A DNA stretch of 64,000 nucleotides from NCBI GenBank assembly GCA_934539295.1, contig CAKTCN010000013.1:14219-78218 (forward strand), in the 5' to 3' direction. Below are positions 11,326-19,319 of the stretch, in pieces. Position 1 is the stretch's first letter. Each line of letters opens with the position of its first letter. Under the pieces are notes generated by a model. It was not told the origin of the DNA. It saw nothing but the letters and a program-made list of their open reading frames with translations, and did not search any database. Made by a program: the position numbers and the translations under genes. Source of the DNA: an uncultured Allosphingosinicella sp. (lineage in GTDB: Bacteria; Pseudomonadota; Alphaproteobacteria; Sphingomonadales; Sphingomonadaceae).

Positions 11326-11354
11326 AGGCCGGCTCAATGATGAGCCGGCCTTTT
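11326..11354 (+). terminator. Rho-independent terminator between convergent genes
   Basis: An 11-bp stem AGGCCGGCTCA/TGAGCCGGCCT with a four-base loop and TTTT on the plus strand. It sits between the plus-strand glycine-zipper gene and the minus-strand gene ending at 11357. Confidence 0.75.
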
Positions 11355-11356
11355 CC

Positions 11357-11947
11357 TTATGCGTTGCGGTCGCCGCTGCTCTCTGCAGCCGCGGCCTTGC
11401 GGGCCCGCGGCTTGGATGCGGCCTTCGGCGTGTCGGTGCCAGCCTTGGCACGCTTGGGCGCGGCCGTTTTGGCCTTCGGCTTCGATGCCGCACTGCTCGT
11501 GGTCGTGTCGCTTGCCTTGGCCTTCGCCTTGCCGGCGCTCGCTTTCGGCGCGGCTTTCTTCGCGGCGGACTTCGTGCTCTTCCTGGCAGCCGGCTTGCGT
11601 GCCGGCTTGGAAGCAAGTGTTTCTTCCTCGCTGCCCATCAGCTTGCGCACGGCGTCGGTCGCGGCACCGATGATCGCCGCCCCGATCTTGCTGGCATTGT
11701 CGGCGGTGCTGGTTGCGGCTTTCTCCGCTTCCTTGCCGGCCTGTTTGACGTTGCTGCGAAACTTCTTGTTGGCGGTAAGCGCAGCGGCAGCCGTCACCAG
11801 GCCTGCCGCGAACATGTTGCGAGCGACCGGGTTCTTGGCGAGCTCTGCCGCTTTCTGGCCAGCCTCCCGCAGGCTGTCGGTGAATTGCTCGCTAGTGGTC
11901 TTGGAGCGAGGTTCGCCGCCGCCCTTTTCGTTGTCCGACTCTGCCAT
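11357..11947 (-). CDS. Lys/Ala-rich protein with histone H1-like tail
   Basis: 196 residues in two halves. The N-terminal half (1-105) is amphipathic and helical (SEQFTDSLREAGQKAAELA, then AAGLVTAAAALTANKKFRS and AAIIGAATDAVRKL). The C-terminal half (about 110-190) is low-complexity Lys/Ala/Pro repeats (KPARKPAARKSTKSAAKKA, ASKPKAKTAAPKRAKAG), like histone H1 or Hc1/AlgP tails, so nucleic-acid binding is possible. I do not recognise a family for the N-terminus. An EcfG-like promoter (11983-12007) lies upstream, suggesting induction in the general stress response. Confidence 0.75.
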   Translation of the reverse strand: MAESDNEKGGGEPRSKTTSEQFTDSLREAGQKAAELAKNPVARNMFAAGLVTAAAALTANKKFRSNVKQAGKEAEKAATSTADNASKIGAAIIGAATDAVRKLMGSEEETLASKPARKPAARKSTKSAAKKAAPKASAGKAKAKASDTTTSSAASKPKAKTAAPKRAKAGTDTPKAASKPRARKAAAAESSGDRNA

Positions 11948-11982
11948 TGCCGTCTCCAGCTATTTATAACCGAAGCGTAACA

Positions 11983-12007
11983 GACGTGCGGACCGGGCAA
12001 CGGTTCC
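11983..12007 (-). promoter_or_regulatory. EcfG-like promoter for the Lys/Ala-rich protein
   Basis: On the minus strand GGAAC is followed after 16 bases by CGTC, close to the alphaproteobacterial EcfG consensus GGAAC-N16/17-cGTT. It ends 36 bases before the ATG. Confidence 0.5.
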
Positions 12008-12063
12008 CTGCGAGCCTGATCGATCGAGACGGATCAGGCTCTGCGAGGGTGGGCGCAGGACGA

Positions 12064-12357
12064 TCAGCCGCGGCCGCCGCCTTGTGTTTCGTCATAGCGC
12101 TCGCCCCGCTCGGCGGTCGGCGCATCGGGTTCGCTACCGCTGGGCGAGCGCTCGCCCGTGCCCTGGTGATGCTGCTGGTTCTCGCTCTGGCCGTATCCAC
12201 CCGTGCCGCTGCTCCCGCCGGCCTGGTCGAGATCGGCAGGCGAGATGCCGCCAACCTGCGCAACGCCGGGCGTCCCGCCCTGCACCTGCGGCTGAATGTC
12301 GCTGCGGCCATATTCGTCGCGGTCGATACTGACGCCGGCCTGCTTGTCCTCGTTCAT
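12064..12357 (-). CDS. Small Gly/Gln-rich acidic stress-type protein
   Basis: 97 residues beginning MNEDKQAGVSIDRDEYGRSD, hydrophilic and rich in Gly, Gln, Ser and charged residues, with no signal peptide or membrane segment; probably disordered. No family recognised. The second of two adjacent ATGs (12360, 12357) is chosen because GGAGAG lies at better spacing. A near-perfect EcfG promoter (GGAAC-N17-CGTT) lies 28 bases upstream. It belongs with the neighbouring small proteins of the same type. Confidence 0.65.
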   Translation of the reverse strand: MNEDKQAGVSIDRDEYGRSDIQPQVQGGTPGVAQVGGISPADLDQAGGSSGTGGYGQSENQQHHQGTGERSPSGSEPDAPTAERGERYDETQGGGRG

Positions 12358-12384
12358 CATCACTCTCCAAATCGTTGAGGTGCG

Positions 12385-12410
12385 AACGAAGCGATTTCCC
12401 GCGGAGTTCC
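12385..12410 (-). promoter_or_regulatory. EcfG promoter, consensus match
   Basis: Minus strand: GGAAC, 17 bases, CGTT. This is an exact match to the general stress response promoter consensus, 28 bases before the 97-residue gene's ATG. Confidence 0.7.
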
Positions 12411-12484
12411 GGACCGCAAGCACGTTTGGATAGGCTGGCTCACCTCGACGAGGATCGAGGCGATGCCCCACCCGGCGCGCGGTG

Positions 12485-12700
12485 TCAGATATTCTCGTCG
12501 CGATCGATCGGTCGATCGACCGCGTGGTCGATATTGCGGGCGCCATGTTCCGGCTCCTGTCCGCCGCCGCCGACCGAGTCGCTGTCGAAATCCTCCGCCG
12601 GGTTGCCGCCACCCCCGGCTCCCGACCCGCTGCCATGGACCTCGCCGGTTTTGGGATCGAAACTGGCACGGTGACCGCGTTCGCTATTTTCGGGGCTCAT
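12485..12700 (-). CDS. Small Gly-rich hydrophilic protein
   Basis: 71 residues beginning MSPENSERGHRASFDPKTGE, with a Gly/Ser run (GSGSGAGGGGNPAED) and a charged C-terminus; likely disordered. No family recognised. Its ATG overlaps the stop of the preceding minus-strand gene by four bases (ATGA at 12697-12700), so the two are translationally coupled. Confidence 0.65.
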   Translation of the reverse strand: MSPENSERGHRASFDPKTGEVHGSGSGAGGGGNPAEDFDSDSVGGGGQEPEHGARNIDHAVDRPIDRDENI

Positions 12701-12834
12701 GCGACTTCCTTCAACTTGCGTGCCGCAGCCTCGGCCTTCAGCAATCTTTTCTCCTGCTGAATGCGCTGCAGCTGTTCGTCATACAGGCCGCGTGCCCGGC
12801 CTTGCGGCTCGGGGACACCTCCTTGCTCCTTCAT
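12697..12834 (-). CDS. 45-residue helical protein
   Basis: A short protein, MKEQGGVPEPQGRARGLYDE followed by a charged helix QLQRIQQEKRLLKAEAAARK. No family recognised. GGAGAGAG precedes two adjacent ATGs (12837, 12834). It is the first gene of a two-gene unit with the 71-residue protein (4-base overlap) and lies downstream of an EcfG-like promoter. Confidence 0.6.
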   Translation of the reverse strand: MKEQGGVPEPQGRARGLYDEQLQRIQQEKRLLKAEAAARKLKEVA

Positions 12835-12878
12835 CATCTCTCTCCATGCCGCCTCTTGAGAGGCGATCGAGCATATAG

Positions 12879-12903
12879 AACGCGGGCGGATGCGCTTCGT
12901 TGC
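12879..12903 (-). promoter_or_regulatory. EcfG-like promoter of the two-gene small-protein unit
   Basis: Minus strand: GCAAC, 16 bases, CGTT; one base away from GGAAC-N16-CGTT. It lies about 45 bases before the 45-residue gene. Confidence 0.45.
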
Positions 12904-12952
12904 CGCGGCAAGTGTTGCGCGAGTGCGCCCGGCATCCCTATGCTGACCGACG

Positions 12953-13462
12953 ATGACAGAAACGAGCATCGACACCATCGCGGGCATCATCCAGCTGTCC
13001 ATCGCCCCCGTCTTCCTGCTGGCGGGTATCGGCGGTATCCTGAACGTCGTGGCGCAGCGCCTGGCGCGCGTGGTCGACCGTGCGCGCAAGCTGGAGGCGG
13101 ACCTGGATGAGATTGGCGGGGCCATTCCGCCGGTCTACCGGGCCGAGCTCAAGGTGCTGGATCAACGCATGGGCATGTGCCACGGCGCCATCGGCCTGTG
13201 CACCACCGGCGCCTTACTGGTCTGTATCGTCATCGTGGTGCTGTTCGTCGCCGACCTGATCGTGCTCGACTTCGCCGTGCCGGTGTCGTTGCTGTTCATT
13301 GGCGCGATGCTGAGTGTGAGCCTGGGCCTGATGCTGTTCCTGGCCGAGGTCACGATCGCCACGCGTTCCGTGCGGGTGAGCGATCAATATGTCCGCCACC
13401 GCCGCTGGATGCGGTTCCGCGGGGACGATCTGCCCGGCATCGGGCACCGTCCGGAAGAGTGA
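12953..13462 (+). CDS. DUF2721 membrane protein
   Basis: 169 residues matching the DUF2721 layout: an N-terminal membrane segment (IIQLSIAPVFLLAGIGGILN), a charged cytoplasmic linker (QRLARVVDRARKLEADLDEI, a pattern typical of the family), then two membrane segments (about 85-105 and 110-135) and a basic C-terminus. Function unknown. The gene is divergent from the small stress-protein unit. Confidence 0.8.
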   Translation: MTETSIDTIAGIIQLSIAPVFLLAGIGGILNVVAQRLARVVDRARKLEADLDEIGGAIPPVYRAELKVLDQRMGMCHGAIGLCTTGALLVCIVIVVLFVADLIVLDFAVPVSLLFIGAMLSVSLGLMLFLAEVTIATRSVRVSDQYVRHRRWMRFRGDDLPGIGHRPEE

Positions 13463-13563
13463 TCCATGCCCTAATGGCCCGGAAAGGTCGAAGGGCCGCC
13501 GAACCGAAGTTCGACGACCCTCCTAACATGGTCAGCGGCCGGAAGCTCCAGCCCGGGAGACCG
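13463..13563. other. Non-coding gap before the mini-gene
   Basis: No gene seen. The gap 13463-13798 is otherwise explained by the minus-strand mini-gene, its promoter and terminator; 13703-13798 holds AT-rich DNA (AAAAAACTTTTTGGATAAT) and no gene. Confidence 0.4.
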
Positions 13564-13589
13564 GAAAAAGCCTAGATAAACTTAGGCTT
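13564..13589 (-). terminator. Terminator of the 18-codon mini-gene
   Basis: On the minus strand a 7-bp stem AAGCCTA/TAGGCTT with an 8-base loop runs into TTTTT. The left arm overlaps the stop codon of the mini-gene. Confidence 0.75.
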
Positions 13590-13638
13590 CAGTCCCCCGA
13601 ACGAGCAGAACCGACCTCTGTGCTGAACCATGAGACAT
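13582..13638 (-). CDS. 18-residue mini-gene (small protein or dual-function RNA)
   Basis: ATG at 13638 to TAA at 13582, encoding MSHGSAQRSVLLVRGTEA. The Shine-Dalgarno AAGGAGGTGATCC (13652-13640) is fully complementary to the 16S 3' end, with ideal spacing. A sigma-70-like promoter lies upstream and a terminator overlaps the stop, giving a predicted RNA of about 100 bases. No other gene lies in this transcript, so it is not a leader for a downstream gene. Function unknown; either a small protein or an RNA whose short frame is translated. Confidence 0.6.
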   Translation of the reverse strand: MSHGSAQRSVLLVRGTEA

Positions 13639-13639
13639 C

Positions 13640-13652
13640 GGATCACCTCCTT
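13640..13652 (-). promoter_or_regulatory. Perfect extended Shine-Dalgarno
   Basis: AAGGAGGTGATCC on the minus strand, matching the full anti-Shine-Dalgarno, with GGAGG seven bases before the ATG at 13638. Confidence 0.8.
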
Positions 13653-13673
13653 TCGCTTGTTGAAGATGTCCCA

Positions 13674-13702
13674 AGTATGATTCGCCGCGATTCGCGGATC
13701 AA
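13674..13702 (-). promoter_or_regulatory. Sigma-70-like promoter of the mini-gene
   Basis: Minus strand: TTGATC (13702-13697), 17-base spacer, CATACT (13679-13674). The expected start of transcription is near 13667, giving a leader of about 30 bases. Confidence 0.6.
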
Positions 13703-13798
13703 GACTTGAACGAAAAAACTTTTTGGATAATCTCTTTCACTTCGCGCAGAAACTGGCTGAGCCAAGCCCACTGGCCCTTGCCGCGTGCGAGATCACCC

Positions 13799-14329
13799 TC
13801 AACTTCGGCAGTCTTCGACGACGCGTGCTACTTCGGCCCAGGCGGGAAGTACGAGCATGCGCTGCCCCGGTGCCTGGATCGTGAAACGGCCGCGGCTGAA
13901 GGCCAGGCCGTCGAGCAAAGGGTCGGTGGCGGCGAGCGTTGCGCTAGAATAAGCGATAGGCTGTGCCTCAACCGTAAGCGGGAGGCTGCGTGCCCCGAAG
14001 GAGGTGCGGACCGTCATGGCGCCCCGCACCTGTCCATCGAGCGAAAGGCGCACCTGACGCGACGGATCGCAGCGCACAATGAACAAAGGATTGGCCTCCG
14101 ACGCGCCGAAGCGGGCGGCCGTTCCTCCATTGCCTTCGCGGTCATAGGACCAGGTGCCGGGCGTGAGGGGGACATCGCGCCAGTCCGCGGATGCGGGCGG
14201 AGGGGGCGGAAGCGTGGGTGCAGGCTGCGGTGCAGGCTGGGCCGGCGCGGGCGGGGCAGGGTCCACCTGCGGCACGCAACCGGCGAGCATCGCTGCACTG
14301 GCAAGCATCAGAACATGGGTACGCGTCAT
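13799..14329 (-). CDS. Putative lipoprotein with Pro-rich linker
   Basis: 176 residues. The lipoprotein signal MTRTHVLMLASAAMLAGC has a LAGC lipobox (C18), then a Pro/Ala linker (about 20-47) and a globular domain containing WSYDREGNGGTAARFG, LFIVRC and a late cysteine (C174). The two internal cysteines (C87, C174) could form a disulfide. No family recognised beyond similar sphingomonad lipoproteins. GGAGG lies five bases before the ATG. Probably attached to the inner or outer membrane facing the periplasm. Confidence 0.75.
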   Translation of the reverse strand: MTRTHVLMLASAAMLAGCVPQVDPAPPAPAQPAPQPAPTLPPPPPASADWRDVPLTPGTWSYDREGNGGTAARFGASEANPLFIVRCDPSRQVRLSLDGQVRGAMTVRTSFGARSLPLTVEAQPIAYSSATLAATDPLLDGLAFSRGRFTIQAPGQRMLVLPAWAEVARVVEDCRS

Positions 14330-14464
14330 TACTTCCTCCGCCTTGGCCTCTCTGTCGAAACAGCAAGGCCGCGCTTTCGATCCGGCGGCGGCTCCTCGCG
14401 CTTTTCCACATCTTTTGCAAAGCACAGGATTCACTGAAGCGCGCCAATGGGTTAGACAGGGCGA

Positions 14465-16258
14465 GTGAACCTTTATCGCCCCGCTTCCGATTTTGCGCAT
14501 GTATGCGGCGTGTCGCGCTCCATCCTCGGCCAGCCGTGGCGATGGCGCAGGTCCGCCATGGATGCGGGTGACGAGGGCTTCGTGCCCGACGACCTGGTCG
14601 ACCAGCTGCTGCTGGCGCGCGGGGTGGCGCGTGGTGATCTGGAGCAGCACCGGGCGCCTACCATTCGCGGGTTCATGCCCGATCCCTCCATTTTCCGCGA
14701 CATGGATGCGGCGGCCGAGCGTCTCGCCGACGCAGTGGACCGGGGCGAGGCGGTCACCATCTTCGGCGACTATGACGTGGATGGGGCGACCTCGGCGGCG
14801 CTGCTGATCCGGTTGCTGCGGCACTTGGGGCTGAGCCCGTCGGCCTACATCCCCGACCGCCTGATGGAGGGCTACGGCCCCTCGGGTGAGGCGCTGGTCC
14901 GGATCGCGGAAAACGGGGCGCAGCTCATTGTCACGGTGGATTGCGGCGCGCAGGCGTTCGAGGCGCTGGACATGGCGAGAAGCGCAGGGGTGGAGGTGAT
15001 CGTGGTCGATCACCACAAATGCGCGAGCACGCTGCCGAAGGCGCTGGCGCTGGTCAATCCGAACCGGCTGGACGAAGAACCACATGCCGCAGCGCACGGG
15101 CACATGGCTGCGGTGGGCGTATGCTTCCTCCTGGGGGCGGCGCTGGTGCGGACGCTGCGCGGAAGGGGGTTCTTCGCCAACCGCACAGAGCCGAAGCTCG
15201 TCGAATTGCTCGACATCGTCGCTTTGGGCACGGTCGCGGACGTGGCGCAGCTGCGCGGGCTCAATCGCGCGTTCGTGGCGCAGGGCCTCAAGGTCATGGC
15301 GCAGCGGCGCAACATCGGCTTGTCGGCGCTGATCGATGCATCGCGATTAACCCGCGCGCCGACCTGCACCGACCTCGGTTTCGCGCTGGGGCCGCGGATC
15401 AATGCCGGCGGCAGGGTAGGCAAGTCCGATCTCGGCGTGCGCCTGCTTACAACGGAAGATCCGGAGGAGGCGCAGGCGATCGCGGCCGAACTGGAGAGGT
15501 TCAACGAGGAACGGCGCGCCATCGAGGCCATCGTGTCGGAAGCCGCCGATGCGCTGTGCGCTTCGCAGGCGAACCGGGCCGTGGCGGTGGTTGCGGGCCA
15601 AGGCTGGCACCCGGGTGTGATCGGTATCGTCGCCGGGCGGCTAAAGGAAAAGCTCGGCAAGCCCGCCATCGTGATCGCACTGGACGGCGAAGGCACCGGC
15701 AAGGGGTCGGGCCGATCGATATCGGGCGTCGACCTGGGTGCGGCCGTGCTGGCGGCCAAGGATAGCGGGCTGCTGGTGGCAGGCGGCGGCCATGCCATGG
15801 CAGCGGGCCTGACGGTTGCCGCCGACAAGGTCGATGCCCTGGCGGACTTCCTGGACGAACGGCTTGCAAGCGATGTGGCAGCAGGACGCGACGGGCGGGC
15901 GTTGCTGGTCGATGCAGTGCTGGCGCCGGGCGGAGTATGTCCGGACCTTTGCGAGGCCCTGGATGGTGGCGGACCTTATGGCGCCGGCTGGCCTGCGCCG
16001 CGCGTAGCCGCCGGGCCGGTCAAGGTCGTCAAGGCGGACGTAGTCGGCAACAACCACCTGCGCCTGATCGTGGCGGGCGATGACGGGCGTAGGATCAAGG
16101 CCGTGGCGTTCCGAATGGCCGACAGCCTGCTCGGCCAGGCGCTGCTTGCCGCACCACCTGGGCGCAAGCTGTGGATCGCCGGCAGGGTCAAGCGTGACGA
16201 CTGGGGCGACCGCCCGACGGCCGAAATGCACCTGGAGGATGCAGCTTTCATCGATTGA
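14465..16258 (+). CDS. recJ: Single-stranded-DNA-specific exonuclease RecJ
   Basis: 5'-3' ssDNA exonuclease of recombination and mismatch repair. 597 residues, normal length. DHH-domain motifs: FGDYDVDGATS (D102, D104, D106), VDCG (159-162), VDHH (181-184). The DHHA1 domain follows with GGGHAMAAGL near 440, then the OB-fold end. The GTG start at 14465 keeps the N-terminus ILGQPWRWR expected for the family, but its Shine-Dalgarno is weak. Stands alone, followed by tRNA-Glu. Confidence 0.95.
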   Translation: MNLYRPASDFAHVCGVSRSILGQPWRWRRSAMDAGDEGFVPDDLVDQLLLARGVARGDLEQHRAPTIRGFMPDPSIFRDMDAAAERLADAVDRGEAVTIFGDYDVDGATSAALLIRLLRHLGLSPSAYIPDRLMEGYGPSGEALVRIAENGAQLIVTVDCGAQAFEALDMARSAGVEVIVVDHHKCASTLPKALALVNPNRLDEEPHAAAHGHMAAVGVCFLLGAALVRTLRGRGFFANRTEPKLVELLDIVALGTVADVAQLRGLNRAFVAQGLKVMAQRRNIGLSALIDASRLTRAPTCTDLGFALGPRINAGGRVGKSDLGVRLLTTEDPEEAQAIAAELERFNEERRAIEAIVSEAADALCASQANRAVAVVAGQGWHPGVIGIVAGRLKEKLGKPAIVIALDGEGTGKGSGRSISGVDLGAAVLAAKDSGLLVAGGGHAMAAGLTVAADKVDALADFLDERLASDVAAGRDGRALLVDAVLAPGGVCPDLCEALDGGGPYGAGWPAPRVAAGPVKVVKADVVGNNHLRLIVAGDDGRRIKAVAFRMADSLLGQALLAAPPGRKLWIAGRVKRDDWGDRPTAEMHLEDAAFID

Positions 16259-16333
16259 GGCGCTTGACCGAGGGAGTTCAGTCACCTAAGTCGCCCTCCA
16301 TTCCGGCGCTTCGCCTTGTGCGGGCACAGGCAT

Positions 16334-16408
16334 GGCCCCTTCGTCTAGCGGTTAGGACGCGGCCCTTTCACGGCTGAAACACGGGTTCGATTCCCGTAGG
16401 GGTCACCA
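16334..16408 (+). tRNA. tRNA-Glu (anticodon TTC)
   Basis: 75 bases including the encoded CCA. Acceptor GGCCCCT pairs with AGGGGTC; D arm, anticodon loop CTTTCAC (TTC) and T arm CGGGTTCGATTCCCG are all canonical. Confidence 0.97.
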
Positions 16409-16454
16409 TCTCTTGCCAGGGGCGCCGGAACAGCCTTTTCCTGCCGGAGCCTTC

Positions 16455-16739
16455 ATGTCCGACACACCTCCCGATCGCCTTTCGCTCAACCCGCGCAGCC
16501 CGCACTTCAATGCGGAGCTCCTGCGCCGCGGCGTCGGCATCCGTTTCAATGGGCAGGAGCGGACCAATGTGGAGGAATATAGCATCTCCGAAGGCTGGAT
16601 CCGCGTCGCGGCCGGCCGCAGCCTCGATCGCTTCGGTCAGCCGATGACCGTCAAGCTCAAGGGCAATGTCGAGCCTTATTACGAGGATGCGAAGGACGGA
16701 GCCGAGCCGCAGCAGGACGAGGCAGCTTCCGAAGATTAA
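16455..16739 (+). CDS. DUF3297 family protein
   Basis: 94 residues, MSDTPPDRLSLNPRSPHFNA onward, with the family's conserved RGVGIRFNG, YSISEGWIRVAAG and KLKGNVEPYYED. Function unknown; small, soluble, acidic C-terminus. The ATG at 16455 is chosen over an in-frame start at 16413, which would fall at the tRNA end. Located just after tRNA-Glu, with which it may be cotranscribed. Confidence 0.85.
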   Translation: MSDTPPDRLSLNPRSPHFNAELLRRGVGIRFNGQERTNVEEYSISEGWIRVAAGRSLDRFGQPMTVKLKGNVEPYYEDAKDGAEPQQDEAASED

Positions 16740-16801
16740 GGCGGGCCTTCTCTCCGCAACTTTCGCCCACTAGGCTTTCCCCGACAACAAGGGGGAATCA
16801 C

Positions 16802-19234
16802 ATGATCATCTGCCGCGCGGCCCTTCTATCGGCCCTGCTCGCTACCGCCGCGCCTGTTCTGGCCCAGCCTGCCGCCACCCCCCTTGCCGGCACCGTGCGC
16901 AGGGACGGGTTGCTGCCCGTCAATGTGGACGCGAAGAATGGACGCATTCTGGTGTCGCTCCCTGCACCCGATGGGGAGGGCGTGTCGGGCCGTTTTCTCC
17001 ATGTGGTCGCGCTGAAGACCGGTCTCGGTTCGGCGCCGATCGGCCTCGACCGGGCGATGAGCGGCGGATCGCGCATCATCGCGTTCCGGCGCATGGGCAA
17101 GAAGGTGATCGCCGAGGTCGAGAACCCGCGGTTCCGCGCCACCGACGCACCCGCATCCGAGCAGGCGGCGGCGCGGGAGAGCTTCGCGACCTCCACCTTG
17201 TGGGCCGGCGACGTGGTCGGCGACGCAGCGGGCGGCGGTGCCATCGTCGACATTTCCGGATTGCTCACCCGCGACATCATCGGCATCGTACCCGCGCTCA
17301 CCGGAGCGGGTGAGCAGGGTTATCAGCTTTCGGCCGACCTGTCGGTTGCCGACCCGGCATCGGTGAAGGTGTTCCCCGACAATATCGAGATGGAGGCGCG
17401 GCAGACCTTCGTGTCAGCGACGCCTGGCGCCGAGGTCAACAATATCGCGCCTCAGCGCGGGAACATCAGCTTCACGCTCCGACATTCTCTGATCAGGCTC
17501 CCCGAACCTGGCTACCAGCCGCGCCGCTTCGATCCGCGCACGGGCACCTTCGCCACGCAGGTGCTCGACTTTGCCGCGCCGCTCGGGTCGGACATCGTGT
17601 ACGAACTGGCCAATCGCTTCCGGCTGGAGAAGGTGGATCCGACCGCAGCACGTTCACCCGTCAAGAAGCCGATCATCTTCTACATCGACCGCTCGGCACC
17701 TGAGCCGATCCGCACCGCATTGCTGGAAGGCACGCGCTGGTGGTCGGACGCGTTCGATGCGGCCGGCTATGTCGGCGGCTTCCGGGCCGAGATCCTGCCC
17801 GAAGGCGTCGATCCGCTCGACATCCGCTACAACGTGGTCAACTGGGTCAACCGCGCGACCCGCGGATGGTCCTATGGCCAGGCGATCGACGATCCGCGCA
17901 CCGGCGAGATCATCAAGGGCAACGTCCTGCTGGGATCGCTGCGCGTCCGGCAGGACATGCTGATCTTCGAAGGCCTCGCCGGCGCGGACAAGGTCGGGAC
18001 GGGCGGACCGAATGATCCGATCCAGGCCTCGCTCGCCCGCATCCGGCAGCTGGCTGCGCACGAGGTCGGCCATGCGCTTGGTCTGGCCCATAATTTCGCA
18101 GCGAGCTCCCAGGAACGTTATTCGGTGATGGACTATCCGGCGCCGCGCGTGAAGCTCACGGGCGGTGCCATCGACCTGTCCGATGCCTATGGCGTCGGGC
18201 TTGGACGATGGGACCGGTTCGCGGTGGACTGGCTCTATGGCGCCGGCAGCGAGGAGGATGCGCGCACCCGCGCCGCCGCCGGTCAGGTAGAGGGTCTGCG
18301 CTACATTGGGGACGCCGACGCACGGCCGGTGGGCAGCGGCAATCCCGTGGGTGCGATCTGGGACGACGGGGCCGATCCGGCGGGTGAGCTCGACCGGATG
18401 ATGGACGTACGGCGCGTCGCGTTGGATGGGTTCGGCCTGCCTGCGCTGCGCACCGGGGAGCCGGTGTCGAACCTGCGCCGCAAGTTCGTGCCGATCTGGC
18501 TGATGCATCGCTACCAGGTGGAGGCCGCGTCCAAGCTGGTGGGCGGCGTGGGCTTCTCCTACTCGGTCGCCGGCGACGGTCACGAAGCCGCGCAGCCGGT
18601 CGACGGCCCGGCCCAGCGGCGGGCGCTCGCCTCGCTGGTGGCGACATTGCGGCCGGATGCGCTGAGCGTGCCCGCCGGCCTCATTCCTTACCTGTCGGCA
18701 GGCTGGTCGGGCAGCAGCGATCGGCAATATGACATCGAGATATTCCGTACTGCCGGCGGCCCCGTCTTTGATCCGCTGGCAGCCAGCGAGGCGGCAGCCG
18801 GCGTTACGCTGAACGCGCTGCTTGCGCCCGAACGGCTGAACCGACTGGCGCTCCAGCGGCAGGGCGGCGCGGACCTCCCAGGCGCTGGCGAGGCGGTCGA
18901 GACCTTGTTGTCGACGCTATTCGCCAGCGGCCCGGAGGCGTCGGCGCCCGTGCGCCGGCGGGTTGCGACCACCGCAGTGCTGGCGCTGGCGCGGGTTCAT
19001 CGCAACCCTGCGCTCGCATCCGAGATCGCGATGATGATCGACGGGCGTCTCGCCTCACTGGCCGCTTCGCTGGACAAGAGGGGCGGGACGCAGGAGGAGC
19101 GGACATGGGCCCACGGGCTTGCACGCCTGATCCGTGATCGCGCTGCGCTGGCGGAGGCTGCCAAGGATCCGGCACGCCACCCGCAGATCCCGCCGGGCAT
19201 GCCGATCGGCAGCGGCGAGGGCGAGGGCTACTGA
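16802..19234 (+). CDS. Exported zinc metalloprotease (DUF5117/DUF5118 type)
   Basis: 810 residues with a signal peptide (MIICRAALLSALLATAAPVLA). The zinc site is HEVGHALGLAH (H420, E421, H424, H430), an extended HExxHxxGxxH metzincin motif, followed by the Met-turn SVMDYP. The surrounding architecture matches the large metalloproteases annotated as DUF5117/DUF5118/DUF4953. Substrates are unknown; it acts outside the cytoplasm. It is co-oriented with the outer-membrane protein gene 85 bases downstream. Confidence 0.88.
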   Translation: MIICRAALLSALLATAAPVLAQPAATPLAGTVRRDGLLPVNVDAKNGRILVSLPAPDGEGVSGRFLHVVALKTGLGSAPIGLDRAMSGGSRIIAFRRMGKKVIAEVENPRFRATDAPASEQAAARESFATSTLWAGDVVGDAAGGGAIVDISGLLTRDIIGIVPALTGAGEQGYQLSADLSVADPASVKVFPDNIEMEARQTFVSATPGAEVNNIAPQRGNISFTLRHSLIRLPEPGYQPRRFDPRTGTFATQVLDFAAPLGSDIVYELANRFRLEKVDPTAARSPVKKPIIFYIDRSAPEPIRTALLEGTRWWSDAFDAAGYVGGFRAEILPEGVDPLDIRYNVVNWVNRATRGWSYGQAIDDPRTGEIIKGNVLLGSLRVRQDMLIFEGLAGADKVGTGGPNDPIQASLARIRQLAAHEVGHALGLAHNFAASSQERYSVMDYPAPRVKLTGGAIDLSDAYGVGLGRWDRFAVDWLYGAGSEEDARTRAAAGQVEGLRYIGDADARPVGSGNPVGAIWDDGADPAGELDRMMDVRRVALDGFGLPALRTGEPVSNLRRKFVPIWLMHRYQVEAASKLVGGVGFSYSVAGDGHEAAQPVDGPAQRRALASLVATLRPDALSVPAGLIPYLSAGWSGSSDRQYDIEIFRTAGGPVFDPLAASEAAAGVTLNALLAPERLNRLALQRQGGADLPGAGEAVETLLSTLFASGPEASAPVRRRVATTAVLALARVHRNPALASEIAMMIDGRLASLAASLDKRGGTQEERTWAHGLARLIRDRAALAEAAKDPARHPQIPPGMPIGSGEGEGY

Positions 19235-19319
19235 CGCGAAAGCGTTGCCGCGCTGCAACAACCGACAAGCAAGTTTACGGCCGCGAAACTTTCCCAGCGG
19301 TCGCATGTTTGGGGGCGTC

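Noticed and set aside
13640..13653. GGATCACCTCCTTT on the plus strand, identical to the 16S rRNA 3' end
   Set aside because: No helix-45 or other 16S sequence lies upstream; it is explained as the complement of the mini-gene's Shine-Dalgarno.
16334..16408. tRNA-Glu as an integration site for a mobile island
   Set aside because: No second copy of the tRNA 3' end, integrase or foreign composition is seen nearby.
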